Assembly (NCBI RefSeq): GCF_021728535.1
Contig: NZ_JAKKDU010000020.1
Coordinates: forward strand, 1-64,000
Direction: 5' to 3'
Length of the DNA stretch: 64,000 nucleotides
Source: Wocania arenilitoris
Lineage (GTDB): Bacteria > Bacteroidota > Bacteroidia > Flavobacteriales > Flavobacteriaceae
Under the pieces are notes generated by a model, which had not been told where the DNA came from, ran no database searches, and saw only the letters and a list, made by a program, of their open reading frames with translations. This document shows, piece by piece, positions 50,900 to 60,095 of this stretch (its first letter is position 1; each line of letters starts with the position of its first letter). The position numbers were made by a program, and so were the translations under genes.

Positions 50900-50973
50900 G
50901 CCGATGTAGCTCAGCTGGCTAGAGCAGCTGATTTGTAATCAGCAGGTCGTGGGTTCGAGTCCCTCCATCGGCT
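50900..50973 (+). tRNA. tRNA-Thr (anticodon TGT)
   Basis: The cloverleaf is complete: acceptor GCCGATG/CATCGGC, D arm with AGCTGGCTAGAGC, anticodon loop TTTGTAA (TGT at 50934-50936) and T arm GGGTTCGAGTCCC. CCA is not encoded. It is the first of four tRNAs leading into tuf. Confidence 0.96.
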
Positions 50974-50979
50974 CTTAAA

Positions 50980-50998
50980 ATCCTGCAAAAGCAGGGGT
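50980..50998. repeat. Small hairpin repeat in the tRNA cluster
   Basis: TCCTGC and GCAGGG(G) flank AAAA directly after tRNA-Thr. It resembles the hairpin at 51394-51413. A processing signal or a mobile small hairpin are both possible. Confidence 0.45.
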
Positions 50999-51057
50999 CT
51001 TAAAGTAGAAAAAAAACCTGTTTTGAGAACGTTCTTTTAAAAAAGTAAAAAATAATT

Positions 51058-51139
<82 letters not shown>

Positions 51140-51221
51140 CAAATAATTTAAATTAAGAGTTGTCAAAAGCTCGCTTTTGTAAAATGATGTTTTTAAATTA
51201 TTTGGATTGGGTAACCAATCA

Positions 51222-51263
51222 GGATCAACGACTAACAGGAGTTAATCCATTTTTTTTTTTTTT
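51222..51263 (+). terminator. Possible intrinsic terminator inside the tRNA cluster
   Basis: GGATCAAC (51222-51229) and GTTAATCC (51241-51248) form a stem with one C-A mismatch, followed by a T run from 51250 to 51263. A separate perfect hairpin, GATTGG-GTAA-CCAATC, lies at 51205-51220. They could reduce read-through to the downstream tRNAs and tuf. Confidence 0.45.
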
Positions 51264-51315
51264 ATTTTTTGTTGAAATTTTGAAACCTTGGTAAATGTAA
51301 GTTTATCAAAAAAAT

Positions 51316-51388
51316 GCGGGAGTAGCTCAGTTGGTAGAGCGTCAGCCTTCCAAGCTGAATGTCGCCAGTTCGAACCTGGTCTCCCGCT
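51316..51388 (+). tRNA. tRNA-Gly (anticodon TCC)
   Basis: Acceptor GCGGGAG/CTCCCGC, D loop AGTTGGTAGAGC, anticodon loop CTTCCAA (TCC) and T arm CCAGTTCGAACCTGG. CCA is not encoded. It is followed six bases later by a perfect small hairpin. Confidence 0.96.
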
Positions 51389-51393
51389 CTAAA

Positions 51394-51413
51394 ATTCCTG
51401 CGAAGGCAGGAAT
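51394..51413. repeat. Perfect small hairpin repeat after tRNA-Gly
   Basis: ATTCCTGC (51394-51401) and GCAGGAAT (51406-51413) pair perfectly around GAAG. Related forms follow tRNA-Thr (50980-50998) and precede the TPR gene (29064-29083), so this is a dispersed short hairpin. Confidence 0.55.
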
Positions 51414-51484
51414 CTCTTCTTTTAAAATAGTACAATCAATAATTAAAGATTGTTTTTTAAAAGGATAGGAAATAAAAACTTTAC

Positions 51485-51556
51485 GCCGGTGTAGCTCAGG
51501 GGTAGAGCGTTTCCTTGGTAAGGAAGAGGTCACGAGTTCAAATCTCGTCATTGGCT
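51485..51556 (+). tRNA. tRNA-Thr (anticodon GGT)
   Basis: Acceptor GCCGGTG pairs with CATTGGC using two G-U pairs, the anticodon loop is TTGGTAA (GGT) and the T arm is CGAGTTCAAATCTCG. It is 72 nt long with a short D loop and lies 69 bp before tuf. Confidence 0.95.
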
Positions 51557-51625
51557 CTATTTTAAAGCTAAAATTTAGGACACACTAATATTATTATATA
51601 ACTAAGATTAAATTATTTAAAAAAC

Positions 51626-52813
51626 ATGGCAAAGGCAACTTTCGATCGTTCAAAACCACACTTAAACATTGGTACTATTGGACACGTAGATCACGGTAAA
51701 ACAACTTTAACTGCTGCTATTACTAAAGTATTAGCTGATGCAGGTTTATCAGAAGCGAGAGATTTTGATCAAATTGATAACGCTCCAGAAGAAAAAGAAA
51801 GAGGTATTACAATTAATACATCTCACGTAGAATATCAAACAGAAAATCGTCACTATGCACACGTTGACTGTCCAGGTCACGCCGATTATGTAAAGAACAT
51901 GGTAACTGGTGCAGCGCAAATGGACGGCGCAATTTTAGTAGTAGCTGCTACTGATGGTCCTATGCCGCAAACTCGTGAGCACATCTTATTAGGTCGTCAA
52001 GTAGGAATTCCTCGTATCGTTGTTTTCTTAAACAAAGTAGATATGGTTGATGATGAAGAGCTTTTAGAGCTTGTTGATATGGAAGTTAGAGACTTATTAA
52101 ACTTCTACGAATACGATGGTGATAACGGTCCAGTAATTTCTGGTTCAGCTTTAGGTGCACTTAACGGTGAGCAAAAATGGGTTGATACAGTTATGGAATT
52201 AATGGAAGCTTGTGATACTTGGATTGAAGAGCCATTACGTGAGGTTGATAAGCCTTTCTTAATGCCTATCGAAGATGTATTCTCTATTACAGGTCGTGGT
52301 ACTGTTGCTACTGGTCGTATTGAAACAGGTATTGCTAATACAGGAGATCCTGTAGAAATTATAGGTATGGGTGCAGAGAAATTAACATCTACTATTACTG
52401 GTATAGAAATGTTCCGTCAAATATTAGATAGAGGTGAAGCTGGAGATAACGCCGGTATCCTACTAAGAGGTATTGAGAAAACTCAAATATCAAGAGGTAT
52501 GGTAATCTGTAAACCAGGTTCTGTAACACCACATGCTAAATTTAAAGCTGAGGTTTATATCCTTAAAAAAGAAGAAGGTGGACGTCATACTCCTTTCCAT
52601 AATAATTACCGTCCTCAGTTCTATGTTCGTACAACTGATGTAACAGGAAATATTCAATTACCAGATGGTGTTGAGATGGTTATGCCAGGAGATAACTTAA
52701 CAATTACTGTTGAGTTAATTAACACCATTGCAATGAACGTAGGTTTACGTTTTGCTATCCGTGAAGGTGGTAGAACAGTAGGTGCGGGTCAGGTAACTGA
52801 AATTTTAGACTAA
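51626..52813 (+). CDS. tuf: Elongation factor Tu
   Basis: This 395-residue GTPase delivers aminoacyl-tRNA to the ribosome. G1 is [11 protein letters not shown]2 includes ERGITI, G3 is [12 protein letters not shown] and G4 is NKVD. Domain II ([23 protein letters not shown]) and domain III ([21 protein letters not shown]) are complete, ending [14 protein letters not shown]. It is located between tRNA-Thr and tRNA-Trp in the operon that continues into secE-nusG. Confidence 0.98.
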   Translation: MAKATFDRSKPHLNIGTIGHVDHGKTTLTAAITKVLADAGLSEARDFDQIDNAPEEKERGITINTSHVEYQTENRHYAHVDCPGHADYVKNMVTGAAQMDGAILVVAATDGPMPQTREHILLGRQVGIPRIVVFLNKVDMVDDEELLELVDMEVRDLLNFYEYDGDNGPVISGSALGALNGEQKWVDTVMELMEACDTWIEEPLREVDKPFLMPIEDVFSITGRGTVATGRIETGIANTGDPVEIIGMGAEKLTSTITGIEMFRQILDRGEAGDNAGILLRGIEKTQISRGMVICKPGSVTPHAKFKAEVYILKKEEGGRHTPFHNNYRPQFYVRTTDVTGNIQLPDGVEMVMPGDNLTITVELINTIAMNVGLRFAIREGGRTVGAGQVTEILD

Positions 52814-52841
52814 AATAAAAGTTTAATAAATATAGAGTCAA

Positions 52842-52869
52842 GGTATCACGTTTTTACGTGATGCCTTTT
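52842..52869 (+). terminator. Hairpin between tuf and tRNA-Trp
   Basis: GGTATCACGT (52842-52851) pairs with ACGTGATGCC (52856-52865) with one wobble, followed by TTTT only. It probably acts as an attenuator or processing site rather than a full terminator. Confidence 0.55.
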
Positions 52870-52880
52870 GACTTATATTT

Positions 52881-52953
52881 ACGGGTTTAGCTCAGTTGGT
52901 AGAGCACTGGTCTCCAAAACCAGGTGTCGGGAGTTCGAGTCTCTCAACCCGTG
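52881..52953 (+). tRNA. tRNA-Trp (anticodon CCA)
   Basis: Acceptor ACGGGTT/AACCCGT, D loop AGTTGGTAGAGC, anticodon loop TCTCCAAAA region (CCA) and T arm GGAGTTCGAGTCTC with one mismatch. CCA is not encoded. It lies between tuf and secE, as is usual in Bacteroidota. Confidence 0.96.
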
Positions 52954-53050
52954 CAAATTGAAAAAGCGAGACGAGAAGTCTATACTGAGTATTACTGAGA
53001 AGCAAAATATATTTTGTTTTGAAAGTCGCAAACGAAGTTTGTCGAAGGAA

Positions 53051-53068
53051 GTCTCCCAACCCGTGCAA
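53051..53068 (+). repeat. Duplicate of the tRNA-Trp 3' end
   Basis: GTCTCCCAACCCGTGCAA matches 52939-52956, the 3' end of tRNA-Trp and five following bases, at 17 of 18 positions. The copies are 112 bp apart. Duplicated tRNA tails are typical scars of elements that integrate at tRNA 3' ends, but no recombinase gene lies between them. Confidence 0.5.
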
Positions 53069-53112
53069 TATAGATTGAAATTATTTCAATTTAATTAAAA
53101 GAAAATAATAAA

Positions 53113-53307
53113 ATGGCTGGATTTATAACTTATATAAAAGAATCATTCGGAGAACTAAAAAATAATGTGTCATGGCCTACATGGGCAGAAGCACAAAGTT
53201 TAACAGTTTTAGTAGCTGTGTTTTCTATTATATTTTCTCTTGCTATTTGGGGCGTTGATACAGTTTTTAGTAGGGTGATAACAGCTTACTTTGATTTAAT
53301 TAAATAA
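53113..53307 (+). CDS. secE: Preprotein translocase subunit SecE
   Basis: This 64-residue single-span membrane protein has an amphipathic N-terminal helix (YIKESFGELKNNVSWPTWAEAQS) and a C-terminal transmembrane helix (TVLVAVFSIIFSLAIWGVD). It stabilises SecY in the SecYEG channel. It is preceded by tRNA-Trp and followed 9 bp later by nusG. Confidence 0.93.
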   Translation: MAGFITYIKESFGELKNNVSWPTWAEAQSLTVLVAVFSIIFSLAIWGVDTVFSRVITAYFDLIK

Positions 53308-53316
53308 ATAAAGATT

Positions 53317-53871
53317 ATGTCTGAAGTAAGTGAAAAAAAATGGTATGTTGTTCGTGCTGTAAGTGGTCAAGAAAACAAGATTAAAACTTATATAGAAAAT
53401 GAAATTGCTCGTTTAGGTCTTAGCGATTATGTTGATCAAGTTTTAGTTCCAACTGAAAGAGTTATACAAATTCGTAACGGAAAAAAAATACACAAAGAAA
53501 AAGTGTTTTTCCCAGGATATATTATGATTCAAGCTAATTTAACTGGAGAAGTTCCTCACATTATACGTTCTGTTACCAATGTAATTGGGTTTTTAGGAGA
53601 AACAAAAGGTGGAGATCCTGTGCCGTTGAGACAATCTGAAGTAAACAGAATGTTAGGTAAAGTAGATGAATTAGCAGTAGAAGAAAGTGCAAATGTTGCC
53701 ATACCTTTTACTAAAGGAGAAACTGTTAAGGTTATTGATGGACCGTTTAATGGATTTGATGGTACCATTGAAAAAATAAATGAAGAAAAGCGTAAACTTG
53801 AAGTGATGGTTAAAATTTTCGGAAGAAAAACACCGTTAGAATTAAGTTATATGCAAGTAGAAAAAGTATAA
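53317..53871 (+). CDS. nusG: Transcription termination/antitermination factor NusG
   Basis: This 184-residue protein has an NGN domain (KKWYVVRAVSGQENKIKTYIE, VFFPGYIMIQANL) and a C-terminal KOW domain (FTKGETVKVIDGPFNGFDGTIEKIN). It binds RNA polymerase and influences elongation and termination. Part of the secE-nusG-rplKAJL operon. Confidence 0.96.
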   Translation: MSEVSEKKWYVVRAVSGQENKIKTYIENEIARLGLSDYVDQVLVPTERVIQIRNGKKIHKEKVFFPGYIMIQANLTGEVPHIIRSVTNVIGFLGETKGGDPVPLRQSEVNRMLGKVDELAVEESANVAIPFTKGETVKVIDGPFNGFDGTIEKINEEKRKLEVMVKIFGRKTPLELSYMQVEKV

Positions 53872-53942
53872 TAATTGTTACACTATATAAATGATATGGT
53901 TTTTGCTTCCAATTAAAAGCATATCAAACTAAATTATTAAAA

Positions 53943-54380
53943 ATGGCAAAAGAATTAGGTAAAGTAGTTAAGTTACAAGTTCGGGGAGGTGCAGCGAATC
54001 CATCGCCACCGGTTGGACCCGCTTTAGGTGCTGCTGGAGTTAACATTATGGAGTTCTGTAAGCAATTTAATGCTAGAACCCAAGATAAGCCTGGTAAAGT
54101 ATTACCAGTAGTTATCTCTGTTTACAAAGACAAGTCATTCGACTTTGTTATAAAAACGCCTCCAGCTGCAGTACAATTATTAGAAGCGGCCAAGGTGAAA
54201 AAAGGTTCAGGAGAACCAAACCGAAAAAAAGTAGCTAAAGTATCTTGGGACCAGATTAAAACTATTGCAGAAGACAAAATGGTAGATTTAAATGCATTTA
54301 CTACTGAGTCTGCTATGAGAATGGTTGCTGGTACAGCAAGATCGATGGGAATAACCGTAACAGGAAAATTTCCATCATAA
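53943..54380 (+). CDS. rplK: 50S ribosomal protein uL11
   Basis: This 145-residue L11 protein has conserved [34 protein letters not shown] and a C-terminal RNA-binding domain ([37 protein letters not shown]). It binds the GTPase-associated region of 23S rRNA. It is 71 bp after nusG. Confidence 0.97.
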   Translation: MAKELGKVVKLQVRGGAANPSPPVGPALGAAGVNIMEFCKQFNARTQDKPGKVLPVVISVYKDKSFDFVIKTPPAAVQLLEAAKVKKGSGEPNRKKVAKVSWDQIKTIAEDKMVDLNAFTTESAMRMVAGTARSMGITVTGKFPS

Positions 54381-54400
54381 TCTATTAAAGACATTAAAAA

Positions 54401-55090
54401 ATGGCAAGATTAACAAAAAAGCAAAAAGAAGCTTTAGCGAAAATAGAAAAAGGGAAAGTATATTCTCTTGATGAAGCATCTGCATTAGTAAAAGATATTA
54501 CTAATACAAAATTTGATGCGTCAGTAGATTTAGCAGTACGCTTAGGAGTAGACCCTAGAAAAGCAAACCAAATGGTAAGAGGCGTTGTGTCGCTTCCGCA
54601 TGGTACTGGTAAAGATGTGAAAGTATTAGCATTAGTTACTCCAGATAAAGAAGCAGAAGCTAAAGAAGCTGGGGCAGATTACGTGGGTTTAGACGAGTAT
54701 CTTGATAAAATTAAGAGTGGTTGGACAGACGTAGATGTAATTATTACTATGCCAAGTGTTATGGGTAAATTAGGTCCTTTAGGACGTGTGTTAGGCCCTC
54801 GTGGTTTAATGCCAAACCCTAAAACTGGTACGGTAACTATGGATGTTGCAAAAGCAGTAGGCGAAGTAAAAGCTGGTAAAATTGACTTTAAAGTTGATAA
54901 AACAGGTATTGTACACGCATCTATTGGTAAAGCATCATTTAGTGCTGATAAAATTGCAGGTAATGCAAATGAATTATTAACAACATTAATGAAACTAAAA
55001 CCAACAACTGCAAAAGGAGTTTATGTAAAAAGCATATTCATGTCTTCTACAATGAGCCCTAGTATAGCTGTTGATCCTAAAATTGGTTAA
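54401..55090 (+). CDS. rplA: 50S ribosomal protein uL1
   Basis: This 229-residue L1 protein carries the stalk signature ([20 protein letters not shown]) and the conserved [18 protein letters not shown] loop. In many bacteria L1 also represses its own rplK-rplA mRNA; no obvious L1 target structure was verified here. It starts 20 bp after rplK. Confidence 0.97.
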   Translation: MARLTKKQKEALAKIEKGKVYSLDEASALVKDITNTKFDASVDLAVRLGVDPRKANQMVRGVVSLPHGTGKDVKVLALVTPDKEAEAKEAGADYVGLDEYLDKIKSGWTDVDVIITMPSVMGKLGPLGRVLGPRGLMPNPKTGTVTMDVAKAVGEVKAGKIDFKVDKTGIVHASIGKASFSADKIAGNANELLTTLMKLKPTTAKGVYVKSIFMSSTMSPSIAVDPKIG

Positions 55091-55110
55091 TTAAGTTAAA
55101 ACTTTAAATT

Positions 55111-55632
55111 ATGACTAGAGAAGAAAAATCGCAAGTAATTGAGGACTTAACTGCAGAATTAGCCAATAATACCAATATCTATTTAACAGATATTTCGGGA
55201 TTAAATGCAGGAATTACCTCAGATTTGAGACGTGCTGCTTTTAAAGCAAACGTAAAAATGGCAGTAGTTAAAAACACATTACTTGAAAAAGCAATGGAAG
55301 CTTCAGATAAAGAGTTTGGAGATCTTACATCTGTTTTAAAAGGAAATACATCTGTGATGTATTCTGAAACAGGTAATGCACCAGCTAAGTTAATTAAAAC
55401 CTTTCGTAAAAAATCAGAGAAACCTTTATTAAAGGGGGCTTTTATTGAGGAAGCTGTTTATATTGGCGACGAGCAATTAGACATGTTAGTTGATATCAAA
55501 TCTAAAGAAGAATTGATAGGAGAGATTGTTGGATTGTTGCAGTCTCCTGCTAAAAATGTTATTTCTGCACTTAAATCAAGTGGAGGAACATTAGCTGGAA
55601 TAATTAAAACACTATCTGAAAAAGAAGGATAG
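55111..55632 (+). CDS. rplJ: 50S ribosomal protein uL10
   Basis: This 173-residue L10 protein anchors the L7/L12 dimers at the ribosomal stalk. Conserved regions are MTREEKSQVIEDLTAELANN and FKANVKMAVVKNTLLEKAME, with a C-terminal helix (SKEELIGEIVGLLQSPAKNVISALKSSGGTLAGIIKTLSE). It lies 20 bp after rplA, too short for the long L10 leader seen in other phyla. Confidence 0.96.
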   Translation: MTREEKSQVIEDLTAELANNTNIYLTDISGLNAGITSDLRRAAFKANVKMAVVKNTLLEKAMEASDKEFGDLTSVLKGNTSVMYSETGNAPAKLIKTFRKKSEKPLLKGAFIEEAVYIGDEQLDMLVDIKSKEELIGEIVGLLQSPAKNVISALKSSGGTLAGIIKTLSEKEG

Positions 55633-55694
55633 TATTAAACAGTACGCACTTTATTACAATTATATTATTAAAAAATTATTAAAACGATAGAAAA

Positions 55695-56072
55695 ATGGCA
55701 GATTTAAAAGATTTCGCAGAACAATTAGTTAACTTATCAGTAAAAGAAGTAAATGAGTTAGCAACTATATTAAAAGATGAGTATGGTATCGAACCTGCAG
55801 CTGCAGCTGTAGCTGTTGCAGGTCCTGCTGCTGGTGGAGGAGAAGACGCTGGTGAAGCTCAAACTGAATTTGATGTTATTTTAAAAGCAGCAGGTGGTTC
55901 TAAATTAGCAGTTGTAAAATTAGTTAAAGAATTAACTGGTTTAGGATTAAAAGAAGCTAAAGGTTTAGTTGATGAAGCACCAAGTGCTATTAAAGAAGCA
56001 GTATCTAAAGATGAAGCAGAAGCTTTAAAAGCATCTTTAGAAGAAGCTGGAGCTGAGGTTGAGCTTAAGTAA
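55695..56072 (+). CDS. rplL: 50S ribosomal protein bL12 (L7/L12)
   Basis: This 125-residue stalk protein has an N-terminal dimerisation region ([31 protein letters not shown]), an alanine/glycine-rich hinge ([17 protein letters not shown]) and a C-terminal factor-binding domain ([27 protein letters not shown]). It recruits translation factors to the ribosome. A strong hairpin follows 23 bp after its stop. Confidence 0.97.
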   Translation: MADLKDFAEQLVNLSVKEVNELATILKDEYGIEPAAAAVAVAGPAAGGGEDAGEAQTEFDVILKAAGGSKLAVVKLVKELTGLGLKEAKGLVDEAPSAIKEAVSKDEAEALKASLEEAGAEVELK

Positions 56073-56095
56073 GCTTACCATCTCAAAAACATAAA

Positions 56096-56133
56096 GGTTT
56101 AGGTCTGGAGTATGTCACTCTAAGACCTAAACC
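56096..56133 (+). terminator. Perfect 11-bp hairpin in the rplL-rpoB spacer
   Basis: GGTTTAGGTCT (56096-56106) pairs exactly with AGACCTAAACC (56123-56133) around a 16-base loop; only ATTTTG follows. It could be an RNase processing site or a partial terminator that adjusts the ratio of stalk proteins to RNA polymerase. Confidence 0.55.
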
Positions 56134-56174
56134 ATTTTGCGTATATAATGATATACAAAAAAAAACTCGTAATT

Positions 56175-56198
56175 ACCAAATAATTTTTTGGTTTTTTT
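56175..56198 (+). terminator. Second attenuator-like hairpin before rpoB
   Basis: ACCAAA (56175-56180) pairs with TTTGGT (56187-56192), followed by a T run to 56198. The stem is short, so only partial termination is expected. It precedes the rpoB start by 54 bp. Confidence 0.45.
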
Positions 56199-56251
56199 AC
56201 TAGTGTATAAAAGCACTATCACTATTTTTTTAATCATAATTCCGTCCATTG

Positions 56252-59200
56252 ATGTTATCAACACAAGCTGAAAGATTAAATTTCTCGTCTATTGTAAATA
56301 GAACAGAATATCCAGACTTTTTAGATATTCAGATAAAATCCTTCCAGGATTTTTTCCAATTAGAAACTAAATCAGAAGAAAGAGGTGATGAAGGTCTTTA
56401 CAACACCTTTATGGAAAATTTTCCAATCACAGATTCACGTAATCAATTTGTTTTAGAATTTTTAGATTACTTTGTAGATCCTCCAAGATATGCTATTGAA
56501 GAGTGTATTGAACGTGGTTTAACCTACAGTGTTCCGTTAAAAGCAAGATTAAAGTTATATTGTACAGACCCTGAACATGAAGATTTTGAGACCATTGTTC
56601 AAGATGTGTATTTAGGTACTATACCTTACATGACACCTTCTGGTACATTTTGTATTAATGGTGCGGAGCGTGTTGTAGTATCTCAATTACACCGTTCTCC
56701 TGGTGTATTCTTTGGTCAATCCTTTCACGCAAATGGAACTAAATTATACTCAGCAAGAGTTATTCCGTTCAAAGGTTCTTGGATTGAATTTGCTACAGAT
56801 ATCAATCAAGTGATGTATGCTTACATCGACAGAAAGAAAAAATTACCTGTTACAACGCTTTTCAGAGCAATCGGATTTGAGAGAGATAAAGACATTTTAG
56901 AGATTTTTGATTTAGCTGAAGAAGTTAAAGTATCAAAATCTGGATTGAAAAAATATTTAGGACGAAAATTAGCAGCACGTGTACTTAATACATGGCATGA
57001 AGATTTTGTTGATGAAGATACAGGAGAAGTAGTATCTATCGAACGTAACGAAATTGTGCTTGATCGTGATACCGTTCTTGATAAAGAAAATATTGAAGAA
57101 ATACTTGAAGTTGAAGTTAAAACGATTCTTTTACATAAAGAAACGTCTGAACAGGGTGATTATGCCATTATTCACAACACACTTCAAAAAGATCCAACAA
57201 ACTCTGAAAAAGAGGCAGTTGAACATATTTATAGACAATTACGTAATGCTGAGCCGCCAGATGAGGAAACAGCACGTGGAATTATAGATAAGCTATTCTT
57301 CTCAGACCAACGTTACTCTTTGGGAGAAGTTGGGCGTTACAGAATGAACAAAAAATTAGGTTTAGATATCGGGATGGATAAGCAAGTGCTTACTAAAGAA
57401 GATATCATTACCATTATAAAATACTTAATAGAGTTAATCAACTCAAAAGCAGAGATTGATGATATTGACCACTTATCAAACCGTCGTGTACGTACAGTAG
57501 GTGAGCAATTATCACAACAATTTGGAGTTGGTTTAGCACGTATGGCGCGTACTATACGAGAACGAATGAATGTGCGTGATAATGAGGTGTTTACGCCAAT
57601 CGATTTGATTAATGCTAAGACTTTATCGTCTGTAATCAACTCGTTTTTTGGCACAAACCAGTTATCTCAGTTTATGGATCAAACTAATCCTCTTGCTGAA
57701 ATTACACATAAGCGTCGTTTATCTGCCTTAGGACCTGGAGGTTTATCTCGTGAAAGAGCTGGTTTCGAAGTTCGTGATGTTCATTATACACACTACGGAC
57801 GTTTATGCCCTATTGAAACACCTGAGGGACCAAACATTGGTTTAATTTCGTCACTTTCAGTTTATGCTAAAGTGAACTCTATGGGATTCATTGAAACACC
57901 TTATAGAAAAGTAACTGATGGTGTTGTAGATATTAAAAATGCACCAACGTATTTAAGTGCAGAAGAGGAAGAAGAAAAATTAATTGCACAAGCAACTGTT
58001 GAAGTTGATGAAAGCGGAAAGATTTTACACGATAAGGTAATTGCAAGAATGGAAGGCGATTTTCCTGTAATTGAACCAACTTCTGTAAATTATACAGATG
58101 TTGCACCAAATCAAATTTCATCTATTTCTGCTTCTTTAATCCCATTCTTAGAACATGATGATGCGAATAGAGCATTAATGGGATCTAACATGATGCGTCA
58201 AGCAGTACCGTTATTAAGAGTTGATGCTCCAATTGTTGGTACAGGTTTAGAGCGTCAAGTAGCTTCAGATTCTCGTGTACTAATTAATGCAGAAGGAAAT
58301 GGAGAAGTACTTTACGTAGATGCAAACGAAATAAAAATAAAATACGAACGTACAGAAGATGAAGCTAAAGTAAGTTTTGATAGTGATATTAAATCTTATG
58401 AATTAGTAAAATTTAGAAAAACTAACCAAGGAACTTCTATTAACCTTAAACCAATTGTTGTTAAAGGAGATAAAGTTACAAAAGGTCAAGTTTTATGCGA
58501 GGGTTATGCCACTCAAAAAGGCGAATTAGCTTTAGGTAGAAATATGAAAGTAGCCTTTATGCCTTGGAAAGGGTATAACTTTGAAGATGCTATTGTAATC
58601 TCTGAAAAAGTAGTTCGTGAAGATATCTTTACATCAATTCATATTGATGAGTACTCTTTAGAAGTTAGAGATACTAAATTAGGTAACGAAGAGTTAACTA
58701 ATGATATTCCTAATGTTTCAGAAGAAGCAACTAAAGATTTAGATGAACATGGAATGATTCGTGTAGGTGCCGAGGTTAAACCAGGCGATATACTTATTGG
58801 TAAAATTACACCAAAAGGAGAGTCTGACCCAACACCTGAAGAAAAATTATTACGTGCTATTTTTGGTGATAAAGCAGGCGATGTAAAAGATGCTTCATTA
58901 AAAGCGTCGCCATCTTTAAACGGTGTTGTAATTGAAAAGAAATTATTTTCTAGAGCCGTAAAAGACAAACGTAAAAGAGCTCAAGACAAAGATGATATCT
59001 TGCAATTAGAAGCTATGTATGATGCTAAATTTGATGCCTTAAAAGATGTTTTAATTGAAAAACTTTTTACTATTGTCAATGGTAAAACTGCTCAAGGTAT
59101 TTTTAATGATTTAGGTGAAGAAGTATTACCAAAAGGAAAAAAATTCACACTTAAAATGTTAAATGCTGTTGATGATTATGCGCATTTAGTTTCAGGAAAG

Positions 59201-60064
59201 TGGACTACTGATGCTCATACTAACAAGCTTGTTGCAGACTTAATTCACAACTATAAAATTAAAGAAAACGATTTACAAGGATCGTTACGTCGTGAGAAGT
59301 TTACCATTTCTGTCGGAGACGAATTACCAGCAGGAATTATCAAATTAGCTAAAGTTTATATAGCAAAAAAACGTAAACTTAAAGTTGGTGATAAAATGGC
59401 AGGACGCCATGGTAATAAAGGTATTGTTGCACGTATTGTTCGTCAAGAAGATATGCCATTCTTAGAAGACGGAACGCCTGTGGATATTGTGTTAAACCCA
59501 CTTGGTGTACCATCGCGTATGAACATCGGACAGATTTACGAAACTGTTTTAGGTTGGGCTGGTCAAAAATTAGGACGTAAATATGCTACTCCAATTTTTG
59601 ATGGAGCAACAATCGATCAAATTAACGAATTTACAGATGAAGCTGGAATTCCAAGATATGGTCATACATACTTATACGATGGTGGAACAGGACAGCGTTT
59701 CGATCAACCAGCAACAGTTGGTGTTATCTATATGTTGAAACTAGGACATATGGTTGATGATAAAATGCACGCACGTTCTATAGGACCTTACTCATTAATT
59801 ACCCAACAACCATTAGGTGGTAAAGCACAGTTTGGTGGACAACGTTTTGGTGAGATGGAAGTTTGGGCACTTGAAGCTTATGGAGCATCAAGTACCTTAC
59901 GTGAGATCTTAACTGTAAAATCTGATGATGTTATTGGTAGAGCTAAAACATACGAAAGTATAGTGAAAGGCGAACCCATGCCAGATCCAGGATTACCAGA
60001 ATCTTTTAACGTACTTATGCACGAATTGAAAGGTTTAGGTTTAGACATCAGATTAGAGGAGTAG
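56252..60064 (+). CDS. rpoB: DNA-directed RNA polymerase subunit beta
   Basis: This 1270-residue beta subunit is complete. It shows the rifampicin-region segment [61 protein letters not shown] (about 480-540), [29 protein letters not shown] and the C-terminal clamp [24 protein letters not shown]. The ATG at 56252 is preferred over the TTG one codon upstream. It is followed 31 bp later by rpoC. Confidence 0.98.
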   Translation: MLSTQAERLNFSSIVNRTEYPDFLDIQIKSFQDFFQLETKSEERGDEGLYNTFMENFPITDSRNQFVLEFLDYFVDPPRYAIEECIERGLTYSVPLKARLKLYCTDPEHEDFETIVQDVYLGTIPYMTPSGTFCINGAERVVVSQLHRSPGVFFGQSFHANGTKLYSARVIPFKGSWIEFATDINQVMYAYIDRKKKLPVTTLFRAIGFERDKDILEIFDLAEEVKVSKSGLKKYLGRKLAARVLNTWHEDFVDEDTGEVVSIERNEIVLDRDTVLDKENIEEILEVEVKTILLHKETSEQGDYAIIHNTLQKDPTNSEKEAVEHIYRQLRNAEPPDEETARGIIDKLFFSDQRYSLGEVGRYRMNKKLGLDIGMDKQVLTKEDIITIIKYLIELINSKAEIDDIDHLSNRRVRTVGEQLSQQFGVGLARMARTIRERMNVRDNEVFTPIDLINAKTLSSVINSFFGTNQLSQFMDQTNPLAEITHKRRLSALGPGGLSRERAGFEVRDVHYTHYGRLCPIETPEGPNIGLISSLSVYAKVNSMGFIETPYRKVTDGVVDIKNAPTYLSAEEEEEKLIAQATVEVDESGKILHDKVIARMEGDFPVIEPTSVNYTDVAPNQISSISASLIPFLEHDDANRALMGSNMMRQAVPLLRVDAPIVGTGLERQVASDSRVLINAEGNGEVLYVDANEIKIKYERTEDEAKVSFDSDIKSYELVKFRKTNQGTSINLKPIVVKGDKVTKGQVLCEGYATQKGELALGRNMKVAFMPWKGYNFEDAIVISEKVVREDIFTSIHIDEYSLEVRDTKLGNEELTNDIPNVSEEATKDLDEHGMIRVGAEVKPGDILIGKITPKGESDPTPEEKLLRAIFGDKAGDVKDASLKASPSLNGVVIEKKLFSRAVKDKRKRAQDKDDILQLEAMYDAKFDALKDVLIEKLFTIVNGKTAQGIFNDLGEEVLPKGKKFTLKMLNAVDDYAHLVSGKWTTDAHTNKLVADLIHNYKIKENDLQGSLRREKFTISVGDELPAGIIKLAKVYIAKKRKLKVGDKMAGRHGNKGIVARIVRQEDMPFLEDGTPVDIVLNPLGVPSRMNIGQIYETVLGWAGQKLGRKYATPIFDGATIDQINEFTDEAGIPRYGHTYLYDGGTGQRFDQPATVGVIYMLKLGHMVDDKMHARSIGPYSLITQQPLGGKAQFGGQRFGEMEVWALEAYGASSTLREILTVKSDDVIGRAKTYESIVKGEPMPDPGLPESFNVLMHELKGLGLDIRLEE

Positions 60065-60095
60065 TTATTAATTAAATTCATTTCAACCATATATT

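Noticed and set aside
52868-53098. 76-aa frame covering tRNA-Trp and its tail duplicate
   Set aside because: It is formed by the tRNA sequence itself and has no protein-like continuation.
57054-57287. 77-aa plus-strand frame inside rpoB
   Set aside because: It lies wholly within rpoB in another frame and has no independent signal.
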